Source: Fimbriiglobus ruber (GTDB lineage Bacteria; Planctomycetota; Planctomycetia; Gemmatales; Gemmataceae). Taken from it: a stretch of DNA of 64,000 nt. The notes under the pieces are model-generated. The model made no database searches. It was not told the origin of the DNA and was given only the letters and a program-made list of their open reading frames with translations. Within the stretch, counting starts at the first letter, position 1. Every line of letters begins with the position of its first letter. Positions 9,159-20,900 of this stretch are shown in pieces. The position numbers and the translations under genes were made by a program. Location of the stretch: positions 357,460-421,459 of the forward strand of contig NZ_NIDE01000020.1 in assembly GCF_002197845.1 (NCBI RefSeq), read 5' to 3'.

Positions 9159-10055
9159 TCAAACTGTCGCCAATTCGCCGGCTTGCTCGACCGGCACGGT
9201 CTGTTCGCTTCGCTTGGCGGGCGTGGAAGCTGGTTCGGACGCGACCGCAGGAGCCGACTCGGGTTCCACCACGACGCGGCCGGCGACCTCGTTCGCCAGG
9301 GCCGCGTAGTCGATCGCCCCGGGGCAGTTCGGCGCGTACTGGAAGATCGGCTTGCCGAAGCTCGGGCACTCCGCCAGCTTGATGTTCCGGCGAATCCGCG
9401 TGTCGAACACCCGGGCGTCCGCCCACGGGACGTTCGCCCCGCGGCTGCGGTCCAGGAACGATTTCAAGTCACCAAGCACTTCGTTGGCTAGCTTCGTGGC
9501 GTCGAACAGGCAGACGACCACGCCCGAGACCGTGAGCCCGGGGTTAATCCGCTTGCTCACGAGCGCGGTCGTTTCGAGCAACTTGCTCAACCCGTGCAGA
9601 GCGAAGAAATGTGGCTGGAGCGGGATGAACACCTCGTCCGCCGCCGCGAGGGCGTTGAGCGTCAAGACGCCCAGCGACGGTCCGCAGTCCATGAGCAGGT
9701 AGTCGGCTGATCCCGTGTCGGCGGCCAGGGCTTCGCGGAGGATGACTTCGCGGCCGACCACACCGGCCAACTCTACTTCCGCCGCGGCCAGGTTGATGTC
9801 GGACGGGATCAATGAGAGGTTGTCGCTGATCTGACGACGGACGTCCGCGATGGACTTGTTGCCGACGAGGACGTCGTAAACGGACGGGGACGACCCGTTC
9901 GGTTCGACCCCGAGGTGCGTGGTCGCGTGCGCCTGAGGATCGAGGTCCAACACGCAGACCCGGTTCCCGGCCGCGGCCAGGGCGGCCGACAGGTTGACGG
10001 TCGTGGTCGTCTTCCCGACCCCACCCTTCTGATTGATTACGGCGATCCGTCGCAT
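9159..10055 (-). CDS. ParA/MinD-family ATPase
   Basis: A 298-residue deviant-Walker ATPase opening [26 protein letters not shown], the classic ParA/Soj P-loop with the signature first lysine. The Walker A' aspartate (VLDLDPQAH) and a switch II-like [16 protein letters not shown] follow. The ATG at 10055 is chosen because AGAGGGAT lies upstream and the protein then starts directly at the P-loop strand; a longer reading adds 17 residues. Such proteins move chromosome, plasmid or protein cargo by ATP-driven DNA binding. No parB or parS-like repeat is visible nearby, so it is an orphan. The C-terminal 45 residues are alanine/proline-rich and look disordered. It is divergent from glnN. Confidence 0.9.
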   Translation of the reverse strand: MRRIAVINQKGGVGKTTTTVNLSAALAAAGNRVCVLDLDPQAHATTHLGVEPNGSSPSVYDVLVGNKSIADVRRQISDNLSLIPSDINLAAAEVELAGVVGREVILREALAADTGSADYLLMDCGPSLGVLTLNALAAADEVFIPLQPHFFALHGLSKLLETTALVSKRINPGLTVSGVVVCLFDATKLANEVLGDLKSFLDRSRGANVPWADARVFDTRIRRNIKLAECPSFGKPIFQYAPNCPGAIDYAALANEVAGRVVVEPESAPAVASEPASTPAKRSEQTVPVEQAGELATV

Positions 10056-10247
10056 CGCAAATCCCTCTGCGGGCCGTTGTTCGTTCCTTGCCGCCGCTTG
10101 CCGCAATCTTATAACCTCCTCTACCTCTCCCGGACCAGCCCAACCGTGCGGCCCGCCGATCCCGGCGCCGGCCGACTACGCCCCCGGGGCCCGGTCCGTT
10201 CATTCCGGGGCGACGTCTTCCTTTCCCCATCGGAGACCGCAGGCAGT

Positions 10248-12434
10248 ATGGGTACCAGCACCGTCCGCCAAGACGCGATCAAGACGATCGCCACGACGCA
10301 CCACGACCTCAGCCGGATCGATTTCCGGACGACGCACATTAAGGACCTGTTCGGCGTCAACGTGTTCGGAGAGGACGAACAGCGCCAGCGGCTGCCGAAG
10401 CCGGTATTCAAAGCGCTGCAAAAGACGATCAAACTCGGCGTCCCCCTCGACCCGACAGTGGCCGACGCGGTCGCCAGCGCGATGAAAGACTGGGCCATCG
10501 AACACGGGGCCACCCACTACACGCACCTGTTCCAGCCGCTCACCGGGCTGACGGCCGAAAAGCACGACAGCTTCGTCAACCCCTCGGGGACCGGCGGCGG
10601 GCTGGCCGAATTTAGCGGGAAAGAACTGATTCAGGGCGAACCGGACGCCAGCTCGTTCCCGAGCGGCGGCATCCGGGCCACGTTCGAAGCCCGCGGGTAC
10701 ACCGCGTGGGACCCCACGTCCCCGGCGTACATCCGCGAGAACCCGAACGGCGCGACCCTCGTTATCCCGACCGCGTTCGTCTCCTGGACGGGCGAAGCGC
10801 TCGACAAGAAGACCCCGCTCCTGCGGTCGATGGAGGCCCTGTCCACCCAGGCCATCCGCATCCTCAAGCTGTTCGGGCACGACAACGTCAAGAAGGTCTT
10901 CACGACCGTCGGCCCGGAACAAGAATACTTCCTGATCGACAAGAACTTCCTGTACGCCCGGCCGGACCTCATCACCTCCGGGCGGACGCTGTTCGGGGCC
11001 AAGCCGCCGAAGGGCCAGGAACTCGAAGACCAGTACTTCGGGACCATCCCGGAGCGGGTGCTGGCGTGCATGGCGGACTGCGAAGCCGAGATGTTCAAGC
11101 TCGGCATCCCGGTCAAGACCCGGCACAACGAGGTCGCCCCGAGCCAGTACGAAATCGCGCCGATTTTCGAAGACTCGAACCTCGCCTGCGACCACAACCA
11201 GCTCACGATGGACGTGATGCGGCGGACGGCCGAGAAGTACGGCCTCGTCTGCCTGCTGCACGAGAAGCCGTTCGCCGGGATCAACGGGTCCGGGAAGCAC
11301 AACAACTTCTCGATGGCGACGGACAGCGGCGAGAACCTCCTGAACCCCGGGACGAACCCGCACGACAACGCGCAGTTCCTCGTGTTCTGCGTGGCCGTCA
11401 TCCGCGCGGTCGCCAAGTACCCGGAACTCCTCCGCGTCACCGTGGCCAGCGCCGGCAACGACCACCGGCTCGGGGCGAACGAGGCGCCGCCGGCGATCAT
11501 GTCGATCTTCCTGGGCGACCAACTCCAGGACGTCATGGACCAGCTCGAAGCGGGCGCGCTGAAGTCGACCAAGCAGGGCGGGCACATGGAGGTCGGCGTC
11601 ACCGTCCTCCCGAAGCTGCCGCGGGACGCGGGTGACCGGAACCGGACCAGCCCGTTTGCGTTCACCGGAAACAAGTTCGAGTTCCGGGCCGTCGGGTCGT
11701 GGTTCAGCATCGCCGGGCCGAACACCGTCCTCAACACGATCGTCGCCGAATCGCTGGACTACATCGCCACCCAGCTGGAAACCGCGATCAAGGGCGGGAA
11801 GCCGCTGAACAAGGCCATTCAGGACTTGCTCCAGGGCATCATCAAGGAATCGAAGAAGGTCGTCTTCAACGGCGACGGGTACACCGATGAATGGCACGCG
11901 GAAGCCGAGAAGCGGGGCTTGCCGAACCTGAAGAACGCGGTCGACGCGTTCCCGATCATCATCCGTAAGGACTCGATCGAGCTGTTCGCCAAATACAAGG
12001 TGTTTAGCGAGCGGGAACTGAACAGCCGGTACATGATTTTCAGCGAGAGCTACGTCAAGACGATTACGATCGAGGCCAACACGATGTTGGCGATGGCCAA
12101 GACCATGATCCTCCCGGCCGCCCTGAAGTATCAGACCGAAGTCGCCCAGGCGGTGACCTCGACGAAGGCCGCCGGCGTCGAGAACACCGCGCAGCTCGAC
12201 CTGCTCAAGGAACTGACCGCGACGATCACCGGCTTCCAGGCCGCGACGTCCGCCCTCTGCAAAGCGGTCCATCACCACGCCGAAGGCGACGCCTACGCCC
12301 ACGCGAAGTACGCCCGCGACGCGGTCGTGCCGAAGATGGTCGACCTCCGCACGCTCGGCGACAAGCTCGAAACGATCGTCTCCGACGAACTCTGGCCGCT
12401 GCCGACCTACCGCGAAATGCTGTTCATCAAGTAA
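10248..12434 (+). CDS. glnN: Type III glutamine synthetase
   Basis: A 728-residue GSIII that makes glutamine from glutamate and ammonia with ATP. The length fits the GSIII family, far larger than GSI or GSII. Catalytic and metal-binding motifs are visible: [11 protein letters not shown] (221-231), [11 protein letters not shown] (292-302), [11 protein letters not shown] (313 onward) and [16 protein letters not shown] (from about 335). The ATG at 10248 is chosen because the family starts at this point; the upstream frame is open into the ParA region but lies antisense to it. The gene ends with a strong intrinsic terminator, so it is likely monocistronic. Confidence 0.95.
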   Translation: MGTSTVRQDAIKTIATTHHDLSRIDFRTTHIKDLFGVNVFGEDEQRQRLPKPVFKALQKTIKLGVPLDPTVADAVASAMKDWAIEHGATHYTHLFQPLTGLTAEKHDSFVNPSGTGGGLAEFSGKELIQGEPDASSFPSGGIRATFEARGYTAWDPTSPAYIRENPNGATLVIPTAFVSWTGEALDKKTPLLRSMEALSTQAIRILKLFGHDNVKKVFTTVGPEQEYFLIDKNFLYARPDLITSGRTLFGAKPPKGQELEDQYFGTIPERVLACMADCEAEMFKLGIPVKTRHNEVAPSQYEIAPIFEDSNLACDHNQLTMDVMRRTAEKYGLVCLLHEKPFAGINGSGKHNNFSMATDSGENLLNPGTNPHDNAQFLVFCVAVIRAVAKYPELLRVTVASAGNDHRLGANEAPPAIMSIFLGDQLQDVMDQLEAGALKSTKQGGHMEVGVTVLPKLPRDAGDRNRTSPFAFTGNKFEFRAVGSWFSIAGPNTVLNTIVAESLDYIATQLETAIKGGKPLNKAIQDLLQGIIKESKKVVFNGDGYTDEWHAEAEKRGLPNLKNAVDAFPIIIRKDSIELFAKYKVFSERELNSRYMIFSESYVKTITIEANTMLAMAKTMILPAALKYQTEVAQAVTSTKAAGVENTAQLDLLKELTATITGFQAATSALCKAVHHHAEGDAYAHAKYARDAVVPKMVDLRTLGDKLETIVSDELWPLPTYREMLFIK

Positions 12435-12484
12435 CAGCGATCGTATCCGGTGCGGGAGGCTCTTCCCGCCCGCTATCTACTCAT

Positions 12485-12519
12485 GCCCGCGCACCCGACC
12501 AAGGTGCGCGGGCTTTTTT
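12485..12519 (+). terminator. Intrinsic terminator of glnN
   Basis: A perfect 11-bp GC-rich stem (12485-12495 with 12503-12513) and 7-base loop, followed by six T residues. It lies 50 bases after the glnN stop codon. A smaller palindrome, GCGGGA/TCCCGC, lies just upstream at 12452-12469. Confidence 0.93.
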
Positions 12520-12776
12520 GCTTTCATAGACATGCTGCTGGCCGCGTGAACGACTCGACCCGCTAACTACAGACTAACCCAGGTGCGAATCGGAACCCGA
12601 CTGCGGCGGTCGCATGGCAGGGAGGGTTTTTGCGCTTTTTGCGCCTTACAGCGTGTTTTCTGACGGAGCATCGACAACAACACGCGTGCATGGGGAGTCT
12701 GTGGTGACGGTCGGGACCACCGGGCGATCCGGGAACGAGCCGGCTCACCGTCCTTTTCCATTCATGGGGTGCCCCG
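12520..12776. other. Intergenic region between convergent genes
   Basis: No gene seen. Together with the terminator, 342 bases separate glnN from the convergent metallophosphoesterase gene. It contains a short imperfect repeat GCGCTTTTTGCGCC near 12630-12645 of unknown meaning. Confidence 0.5.
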
Positions 12777-13412
12777 TTAGTCCACCGCCGAGATTCCGTT
12801 CGCCGTCAAATCGACCACCGTCCCGCGGTTCTGGCCTGGTCGTATCGCGGCGTTGACGAAGAGCGTTTCCTGGGTGTGGTAGACGCCCGCTGCTTCGTGG
12901 ATGTGCCCGAAGACGTGGAGTTTCGGCCGGACGACTTGAACTCGCGCGAGCAGGTCGGCGCACCCGGCGAGGTCGCCGCGTTTTGTGAGATCACCGATTC
13001 CCAAGGGCGGGCCGTGCGTCACGAGGACCGTGGTGTCGGCCGGGATGAGAGCCCATTTCGCGGCGATGTCCGCGCCCCGAGGCAGGTTGAACGCCCAGTC
13101 GAAAAACCACGGTTGCCACGGGCTTCCGTAGAACTTGACGCCGTCAATCACCACGGCTTCGTCCTGCAGATACGTCGCGTGACTGAGCCGCTGTCTTGCC
13201 CGATCGGGTTGCTGTTGAAAGCAAAAATCGTGGTTCCCGGCGATCACGATCTTGTGCCGGTGCGGCAGCGTCCCCAGCCAACGATCAAAATCCTCGACGT
13301 CGGCCAAATCCCCGTCGTCCGTGAGGTCGCCGGCGTGAACGAGGATATCCCCGTCCGGAACTTCCCACTTCGCATGGTGGCCGTGGGTGTCACTGATGCA
13401 GACGATTCGCAT
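12777..13412 (-). CDS. Calcineurin-like metallophosphoesterase
   Basis: A 211-residue cytoplasmic phosphoesterase with the five metal-binding blocks of the family in order: SDTHG (7-11), HAGDL, AGNHD, VTHGPP and GHIHE. It is close in plan to small YfcE/MPPED-type proteins that hydrolyse phosphodiester or phosphomonoester substrates using a dinuclear metal centre. No signal peptide. It starts 21 bases after the stop of the nitrilase-family gene and is probably the last gene of a three-gene minus-strand operon. Substrate not predictable. Confidence 0.9.
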   Translation of the reverse strand: MRIVCISDTHGHHAKWEVPDGDILVHAGDLTDDGDLADVEDFDRWLGTLPHRHKIVIAGNHDFCFQQQPDRARQRLSHATYLQDEAVVIDGVKFYGSPWQPWFFDWAFNLPRGADIAAKWALIPADTTVLVTHGPPLGIGDLTKRGDLAGCADLLARVQVVRPKLHVFGHIHEAAGVYHTQETLFVNAAIRPGQNRGTVVDLTANGISAVD

Positions 13413-13433
13413 GACGAGGCCGTTGGGCGATCG

Positions 13434-14300
13434 TTAATCCCGGTTCTGGTGCCCGATGAACGGCGCGGGCGACGGTTCGACGAGCGGGCCGTACATCTCG
13501 GGGCGGCGCCAGTTCACGCGGTCGATTTCGTACTCGCCGGCACAATAGACGGCCCGCTTCTGTCGTGCCTTGTCCGGGTCGATGTCTGCCAGGACGATGG
13601 CTTCCTCGTCGTGGTCGGCGAGGGTCAGGAAATCGCCGACGCAATTCACGATCGAGCTGTGCCCGACGAAGTGGTACCCGCCCTCGACGCCGACGCGGTT
13701 GACAGCCATGTGGTAGACGTGATTCTCGAAGGCCCGCACCCGCGCCACCAGGGTCGCGTTCTTGATCGCTTGATCCGCCCAGTTGGTCGGTTGTACGATC
13801 AGGTCCGCGCCGAGGAGCGAAAGTACCCGCGCGGACTCGGGGTAACTCCCGTCGAAGCAGATGTGAACGCCGACCCGTAGCCCGCCAAGGTCATGCACCG
13901 CGAACGGGCGGTCACCCGGGTCGGTAAACCGGTCGGCTCCCAGGCACGGCAGGTGGAGTTTGCGGTAAACGGCGAGTTGCCCGGTCGGGCCGACGATCGC
14001 GCACGCGTTGAACAGCTTCGACCCGGCCGCCTCTAATAACCCGAAAATCGCCCAGACGCCGTGCCGCGCGCATTCGCCGGCAATAGCGTCCGTACTCGGA
14101 CCCGGAATCGTTTCGGCGACGCTGGCGGCTTCGGCCCGGGTCGTGAAGGCGTACCCGGTGACCGCACATTCCGGGAAAACGACCAGCCGCGCCCCCGCCC
14201 GGGCTGCCTCGGCCAGCTTGGCGCGGATCGCGCCGAGGTTCTCCACCGGCCGCGCGAGCCGGCAGTCCATCTGCACCCCGGCGACCGTCCAGACCGGCAT
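13434..14300 (-). CDS. Carbon-nitrogen hydrolase (nitrilase superfamily)
   Basis: A 288-residue amidase-type enzyme. The catalytic triad is visible: E44 in VFPECAVTGY, K114 in YRKLHLP and C148 in HICFDGSYPE. Such enzymes hydrolyse amides, carbamoyl compounds or nitriles; closest in overall pattern are beta-ureidopropionase and N-carbamoyl amidase-like members, but the substrate cannot be fixed. Cytoplasmic, with no signal peptide. It lies 45 bases downstream of the 1121-residue membrane protein and 21 bases upstream of the metallophosphoesterase. Confidence 0.9.
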   Translation of the reverse strand: MPVWTVAGVQMDCRLARPVENLGAIRAKLAEAARAGARLVVFPECAVTGYAFTTRAEAASVAETIPGPSTDAIAGECARHGVWAIFGLLEAAGSKLFNACAIVGPTGQLAVYRKLHLPCLGADRFTDPGDRPFAVHDLGGLRVGVHICFDGSYPESARVLSLLGADLIVQPTNWADQAIKNATLVARVRAFENHVYHMAVNRVGVEGGYHFVGHSSIVNCVGDFLTLADHDEEAIVLADIDPDKARQKRAVYCAGEYEIDRVNWRRPEMYGPLVEPSPAPFIGHQNRD

Positions 14301-14345
14301 GAATAGACACTCCGTGGGCGAGATCAGACGAACGGTGCGAGCCGA

Positions 14346-17300
14346 TTACCGACCGGCGGCTTGGGCTTCCGACCTTTGAATGAGTTCCAGGTACTTTTTC
14401 ACCCGGACCGCCTTATTGGGGTCGAGGCGGGCGAGGTCAACGCCGAGTGGGGCGGCGGCTTGTGTGAGCTGTAGCTTCGCCTCGGCGATGCTGCCCGAAA
14501 CGATCGCGAGCAGGCCGCGGTCGTACCGGTAAAGCGTCTCGATCTCGATAGCCCCCCGGGTATTTTCCCATTCGCCGATCGCTTTGATGAGCGGTATCTT
14601 CGCGTCCGGATACCGGATAACCGCGGGCGCGCCAGTCAGGGCCATCAGCCCTTGCGTTACAGCTGGGAAGTCGAGGGCGACGGCAGCTCTCGCCTTCTCT
14701 TTCGGGACCGCGGAGGCGATCGCTTTATCCATCTCGTCAATCAAGCCGCCGATGGCCCCCTGGTAATCGCCCCCGAGACGCATGGCCATCTCCACGAGCG
14801 GGCGAATGCCGGCCAACTTTTGCGGCTGATCGCGATACTTTTGGTCCAGGGCGGTGAGGTCGGTCACCAGTTCTTCCACCAAACCCGCCCGCAGTTTTAA
14901 TTCCAAAATAATCCGGAGCGGTTGGTCGTCGAAGCCAGGATCGTTCTCGTGGTTTTTGTATATCTCCATCGCCTTGAGGGGCAGCTGGCGCTGGATCGCC
15001 ATCACGAGTTGCTGATTCGCCGCGGGCAGCATGAGAACCTGGTCCGTCTGAACGCGGACGAACTGAGTGTGCCTGTCTTCTACTTCCTGGATTTGGCTCA
15101 AGATCGCTTTCAACGGGTTATCTTTATCCCGCGGGTTCATGAAGCGGGCTTCTTCGTGACTCAGTTCTTTGGCGTAAGCGAGTGCCTTGGCGACCGCGCC
15201 CTTCGCGAAATCCATTTGCCTGGTCTTTTGGTAGGTCTCGCTGAGATTCATCGCCTCCTTCACGACGGCAATACGAACGTCCGGAGTACACTTCTTGGGC
15301 TCGGGCACGCGGGCCAGAAAGCGCACCTGAGCCGTCATGATCTGGGCCTGTTGCTCGGTCATGCCGGCGATTCCGGCCAGGTACGGTACGGGGACGTCCA
15401 TGACGGGGGCGAACTGCATTCGATAAGCCTTGATCAGTTCGCGATAGCCTTCGTGGCGGTCGGGGGCGGCCGCGATAGCCCGGCGGGCGGCCCGGAGGAC
15501 CAGCACCGGCAGCGCGAACTGATTATCTTCCGCCTGGGGCGGTTCGGGAGTGGCCGGGGTTACGAGGGGCCCGGCCACGGCTCCGAGAATAACTCGGAAT
15601 TGCCACCTGTAAACGGAGTTCTGGAACTGGTCGACCGCCTTCCGTTGAATCCCTTCCGCGTACGCACTCCAAAGTTGGGCGTCGTCCACGTCCAAGGGGG
15701 TCGGCTGCGAGCGGTCGAGATACCGGTCCAGAAACTCTTTCTCCACCGGCGGTGCCGAAAACACCTTTCCGGCCGGCAGCGGTTCCTGGTCGGGGGCAAA
15801 CGCCCTGCGGGCCGGATTGAATTGAAGACTTTGCAGCACGGTCAGCGGTATTTGCTCAGTCCCCCGCGCGAGGACGAGCGACCGCCCGTCCAGGTGCCAC
15901 AGCACCCACGGGTTGTTGTCGCCGGTCACGGAAAACGCGATCACGTCGAGTTGTTCGACCGCCTTCGCGGCCACGAGATAATCCGCCCCTCGTGCCGCAC
16001 ATACTCCCCAAACCGCGGCCGGGTCGGGCCGCGTTTCCGGCGGGGTGATTCGGAGGGCGATCACCTTGCGGACGTCGAGGAAATCCGGGAATTCCGCCCG
16101 GTGGAACGTGTATCGACCGTCGATGAAGACTTTTTCGGCGGGCGCGAACCATGCGCAATGGTTTCCCAGATCAATACTCGCGTGGAAGCCGCGGACTGAT
16201 TCCGGCAACGCGCCGCTGGCTCGCCACGCCGCGAGCGTTTGCGCCGTCCGCTTGAGCCCCGGGTCCGGTTCGGCGGCCCACTCGACCCGATTTTGGTAGG
16301 CAGGCTCGCCCAGAATCGGGTGTAACCACCCCGGGTACGCCGCCGCCACCATCGCCAACACCGCGATCACCGACAGCACGCGCAGCATCGCACACGACGT
16401 AAGCAGAATCCGCGTATTGGGGTTCGACCACGGACCGAGGCGGGTTCGGGCGAAAAGCGCGTTCAGGTGAGCCGCCGTGATCGGGATCACGACTATCGCG
16501 AAGAACGGGATCAGCACCACGTGCCTGAGGGCGAGCGCGCCGAACGCGACCCACAATAGAATGTGGGTGGCCCGGAGGCGTGTGAACCCCAGGACGAGCG
16601 CGACCGTCCCGGCGGCGAACACGAGCGCGGCGGCCAATCCGTTCGCGCTGTAACCGCGGCTCGAAGATTTCATGTACCGTTCGTCGATCGGCGACAGCGC
16701 CAGCCGACTCAGTTCCCGGTCGTCGACCGCGTCGGGCGGCAAGGTGAAGCCGAGTTCCATCGGGACCAGTTGCGTGACCGCCTCGACCGGATCGCGGACC
16801 ACGGCGGCCACAAACATCGGATTCAACAGGCTCGCGACGACGCCCAACAGGGTCGCGCGGGCGAGCGACGGGAGCGGGAGCGCCGCCGGGAACGCGGACG
16901 TGCCTTCCGCGGTCGCCCGGTCGTCCGTTTCGTTGCGCGACAGGAAGCGGTTCAGCCACTCGCCAGCCCACGTCAGCGCCACGGTGAGCGGCCCCAGGAA
17001 GAACCATACGTCCGTACACGCCCAGATCCAGAAGAGCCCGGCGAGGACGGCCGGCCACCGCCACGACCCGGGCTGCCATTCGGCCCGGAACAGGATCAAA
17101 AGAGTCAGGGACAAAAATAACATGGACCCGACGACCGGCCGCAAGGAACCGTAAGGCGCGGCGGCCAAGACCCCGACCGCGCTCAACACCACCCACGGCA
17201 GCATCGATTGCCCCGGGCGGCGGATCAGGAGCAGGCACCCGAACGCCGCCGCGAAGACGACCGCTTTGACCGCCACGAGGGCGGCACCGGTCTGGTCGGC

Positions 17301-17711
17301 CGCGTAAAGGGCGTAGGCGCCGAGGTCAAAGAGCCACGACGAGTTGACCCACGGGCGGTCCGCGCCCGTGTAACTAAACGGGTCCTTGCCGGGGTGAAAG
17401 TCCCCGTGCGAGAGCAAACGCCCGTTCGCCAGGTGCAGCCACAGGTCCGAGTTTCGCGCGAGGAACGACGCGGCGAGAAACCCCGCCACGAGAACCAAGA
17501 TCGCGACCGCGAAATCGACCGCCCCGAACCACTCCGGCCACGTCGCCGGGGCGGCCGGATGGGGCGCGGAAGCCGCGGGCTTTTCCGACGGATTGACCGG
17601 CCCGGGCACGATAGTGGCGTCGGCCGTTAGGGTCGGCGCCGGCGGTGCGGAGGGTTCCGCCGCGGGGGGTTGGGCGGGCGGGGTGGGTTCCGGGGTCGGG
17701 CTGGCCTTCAC
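14346..17711 (-). CDS. Large multi-pass membrane protein, unknown function
   Basis: An 1121-residue protein. Residues 1-55 are proline/alanine-rich and probably disordered. About 10 hydrophobic membrane segments span roughly 65-490. The remaining 600 residues are largely helical and soluble, with alanine-rich repeats suggestive of TPR-like packing. A loop after the first membrane segment reads NSDLWLHLANGRLLSHG and the next WVNSSWLFDLG, recalling polytopic glycosyltransferase-like proteins (dolichyl-mannosyltransferase type), but no catalytic motif is certain. It may be the first gene of an operon with the nitrilase and phosphoesterase. It is divergent from the FHA/coiled-coil gene. Confidence 0.75.
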   Translation of the reverse strand: MKASPTPEPTPPAQPPAAEPSAPPAPTLTADATIVPGPVNPSEKPAASAPHPAAPATWPEWFGAVDFAVAILVLVAGFLAASFLARNSDLWLHLANGRLLSHGDFHPGKDPFSYTGADRPWVNSSWLFDLGAYALYAADQTGAALVAVKAVVFAAAFGCLLLIRRPGQSMLPWVVLSAVGVLAAAPYGSLRPVVGSMLFLSLTLLILFRAEWQPGSWRWPAVLAGLFWIWACTDVWFFLGPLTVALTWAGEWLNRFLSRNETDDRATAEGTSAFPAALPLPSLARATLLGVVASLLNPMFVAAVVRDPVEAVTQLVPMELGFTLPPDAVDDRELSRLALSPIDERYMKSSSRGYSANGLAAALVFAAGTVALVLGFTRLRATHILLWVAFGALALRHVVLIPFFAIVVIPITAAHLNALFARTRLGPWSNPNTRILLTSCAMLRVLSVIAVLAMVAAAYPGWLHPILGEPAYQNRVEWAAEPDPGLKRTAQTLAAWRASGALPESVRGFHASIDLGNHCAWFAPAEKVFIDGRYTFHRAEFPDFLDVRKVIALRITPPETRPDPAAVWGVCAARGADYLVAAKAVEQLDVIAFSVTGDNNPWVLWHLDGRSLVLARGTEQIPLTVLQSLQFNPARRAFAPDQEPLPAGKVFSAPPVEKEFLDRYLDRSQPTPLDVDDAQLWSAYAEGIQRKAVDQFQNSVYRWQFRVILGAVAGPLVTPATPEPPQAEDNQFALPVLVLRAARRAIAAAPDRHEGYRELIKAYRMQFAPVMDVPVPYLAGIAGMTEQQAQIMTAQVRFLARVPEPKKCTPDVRIAVVKEAMNLSETYQKTRQMDFAKGAVAKALAYAKELSHEEARFMNPRDKDNPLKAILSQIQEVEDRHTQFVRVQTDQVLMLPAANQQLVMAIQRQLPLKAMEIYKNHENDPGFDDQPLRIILELKLRAGLVEELVTDLTALDQKYRDQPQKLAGIRPLVEMAMRLGGDYQGAIGGLIDEMDKAIASAVPKEKARAAVALDFPAVTQGLMALTGAPAVIRYPDAKIPLIKAIGEWENTRGAIEIETLYRYDRGLLAIVSGSIAEAKLQLTQAAAPLGVDLARLDPNKAVRVKKYLELIQRSEAQAAGR

Positions 17712-17965
17712 GAGCGGTCCTCGGCCGGGGGGAGCCTACGAACGGCGGCTGGCGACCGCCCATGCGTCCTGTCACCGTAGATACCCCGGGGTGCGGGGGC
17801 AAGGAGGCGGCGATCCGGCGCGCACGCCGCCCTTGGACGGGTACGCCAGTCGGGCTTGTCAAGTTCAGCTAAATCCGCTCCAATCAGGCGACGCAGACGA
17901 CACGCCCGCACGGACGCGGTCGACGTACGCGCTCACCTCAAGGGGTTCGAGCCGGAAGCTCGCGG

Positions 17966-20900
17966 ATGTCGTCCACCCCGCTACCTAACCGTTGGCCCAA
18001 GAATTCCGCCGCGGGCGGAACGTCGTGGGCGCGACTGGACGTCCGCTTCGGGACGGGCCGCCCGGTCGGGTACGCGCTGGACGGCGACCTGTTTCGGATC
18101 GGCGGCGCGGCCGCCGCCGAGGTCCGCATCCCCGGCGCGGGCATTCCGCCCCTCGTCTGCCAGTTTTTCCGCGCGGTCGACGAGCTTTGGCTCCGGCGAC
18201 TCGATCCGGCTTACCCCATCTTCTTGAACGGCGAGTCCGTGCCCGGGTCGACGCCGATCCGCGTCGGCAACGGCGACAGAGTGTCGGCCGGCCCGGTCGA
18301 AGTGACCGTCGCCACGGTCGTCGACGACTATCTCCGCCCCGAATTCGTGCCGGCCACCCCGCCATCCACCCGCACCACCACGGAACCGGACGAGCGGGAC
18401 GACCTCGCCCGGCTCCGGGCGCAACTCGACGCCGAGGCGCAAGCGCTCGACGCGGAACGCGCCGAATGGCTCCGCCACCGCGAGGAAATTGAAGCCGAGG
18501 GCCGGCGGGTGCGCGACCTCGCGGCCGGGACGACCGCGCGGGAACACGACCTCGCCCGGCGCGAGACGGCGGTCGCGAACATGGAGCAAGAACTCGCCCG
18601 CGTCCGGGACGAGTTGTCATCTCTCCGCGAGAATCTGAACAGCCAGTACCACGAGCGCCGCGAACAACTGGCCCAGATGCAGGACGTGGTTCGCGGTGCG
18701 ACGGCCACGCTCCACGAGCGCCGGCAGCAGTTCGAGGCCGACTCCGGGCGACAGCGGCAAGACCTCGACGCCCGCGAGGCCCGCCTGGGCGAGCAACTCC
18801 GGGCCGCCGTCGCCACCCGGCTCGCGGAACTCGAAACCGACTTCCGCACCCGCCAGGAACAACTCGACGCCGAACACCGCAACCGAGAGGCGACGACCTC
18901 CCTGGTCGTTCTGCCGCCGTCCGACACCGAACGAGCGCTCAAGGATCGGGAAACCGAGGTAGCCGCCCGCGCGGAGCAGTTGCGCGCGGACCGCGACGCT
19001 TACCGCGCCGAGCGCGACCGCCACGCCGACGACCTGGTGCGGCTCGACCGGTGGCAGGCTACGCTCGACGACCGTCAGCGGGAACTCGATCACCGGGCCG
19101 CCGAAGTCGACATGCGGCACGACCAACTCGCCCGCGAGTCGGTGGAATTGGAGGAACACGTCCGGCTGGCGGCCGCGGAACACGAGCGGCAGGTCGCCGA
19201 GGCGGCCCGGCTCGAAGCGTTTCGTGTGGAATTGGAAGAACATCGTGGGAAAATCGGCAACCGGTCCGCCCAGCTCGAAGCCCAACAGGCGATGCTCGCC
19301 GTACTCCGCGCACGGCTCGACCGGCAACAGGAGGACGTGCGGCACGAGGCCGCGCAACTGGCCGCTGACCGTGCCCGCCAGGACGAGGCCAGGCTCGATC
19401 TGGAGAGCCGCATCCGCGAAGCCGAGCGGCTCCGGGCGGACCTGACGACCGCCCACGAAACCCACGCCGAAAAGCAAAAGATCGTCGACGACCGCGGGGC
19501 ATTGCTCGACGCGACCCTGGCCGACATCCGTCAACAGAAGGAAGCCGTCGCGGTCGATCAGGCTCGTCTGGCGGCCCGTGAAACGGAACTCGACGCCCGG
19601 TCGGCCGAGATCGCCGAACAGACCGCTCACCTCGCCGCGCGGGTCGCCCAGGTGATGGATCTGCAAGAGCGGCTTGAAACCGACCGGACCTCCGTCCGGT
19701 CCCGCGAAACGACGCTCGCGGACGTGGACGCCGCCCGGCAAACATTCCAGGAACAACTCCGCCGCCGGTCGGACGAGTTGGCCGCCCGAGCCAAGCACCT
19801 GGACGAACTCGCGCACGGGCTGACCAGTGACAAAGCCGGTCTCGACCGGGAGCGGGACGAATTCCGCGCGACCCGCGAGGCGACCGATCAGGCGCTGACC
19901 GCCGCCCGCAACGACCTGGCGGCGCGGGCGGCCGACCTCGACCGCCGCGCGGGCGAGTTGGCCGCCCGGGAGGGAACCCTTGAACGACAGGTCGCCCGGC
20001 TCAAGGAAGTCGGGCGGGCGGTCGGGGCGGCGCGGAAAGAATTGTCCGCGTCCCGCCGCCAGTGGGAGGCCGACCACGCCGTCGCCGCCGATCGACTCCG
20101 CGGCGACCGTGAGGCGATCGAAGCGTTCCACGGCCGCGCGCAAGGCGATCTCGACGCCCTCCGACGCGAGGCGCCCAATTTGGAAGATCGTGCGCGGGCG
20201 GCCGTCGAACGGCTGACCGCGGCGCGCGACGTCCTCCGCGGGCACCTGGGCGAACTCCACGGCTACGCCGGCCAAGCACGCGGTGAGTTGGACAGGCTCC
20301 GGGCCGACCTGCGGGCCGAGGCCGACCGCGTCCGCGCCGGCGAGCAAGCCCTTGAGGCCGCCCGGTCCGAACACCGCCTCGGTGTGGCGGGGTTCCGGCA
20401 GCAACTTCTCGAGTGGCAAGCGTTGGTCGGGGATTTGAAGCAGACGATGGCCCGCAGCGAGTCGCGGATCGAGGCGCGGCACGCCGAGATCTCCGCCGCC
20501 GTCCAGCACGCGGACGAGACCACGATTGCCCTCGCCCGGCAGGCCGAAGAATTGCGGCAGGAACGGCAAATCGTCACCGAGCGGCGAACCGAGGTCGAAC
20601 GCCACCTGGCCGAGATGCGCGAATGGTACCGCCGCAAACTCCGGGAACTCGCGGCCGGCCGCGCCGAAAAAGCGACCGCCGACGCCGAACCGTCCCTACT
20701 GCTCATGCAACCTGCCGCGGGCAATCTCGCGGGAGGCGACGCGGACGGGGATCTCGACCCGGGCGACAAGCACCTGGGCGAGTTGTTGCAATCGCTGGAT
20801 CTGGTCGACCCGGACACGCTTCGCGGGCTCTGGGCCGAGGCGACCCGCCAGCGGCGGACGCTCCGCAACGTCCTGCTCGCCAGCGGCGCGATCACGCTTT

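Noticed and set aside
9159-10055. A chromosome-partition (parAB/oriC) locus
   Set aside because: No parB, dnaA, gidA or repeated parS/DnaA-box-like sites are visible around the ParA gene.
10200-12302. 700-codon minus-strand frame opposite glnN
   Set aside because: It is an antisense shadow of a certain glutamine synthetase gene, caused by high-GC codon bias; it has no family motifs.
18617-20605. 662-codon minus-strand frame opposite the coiled-coil gene
   Set aside because: Antisense to the strongly biased Arg/Glu heptads. The real gene on the plus strand shows coherent coiled-coil and kinase-like parts.
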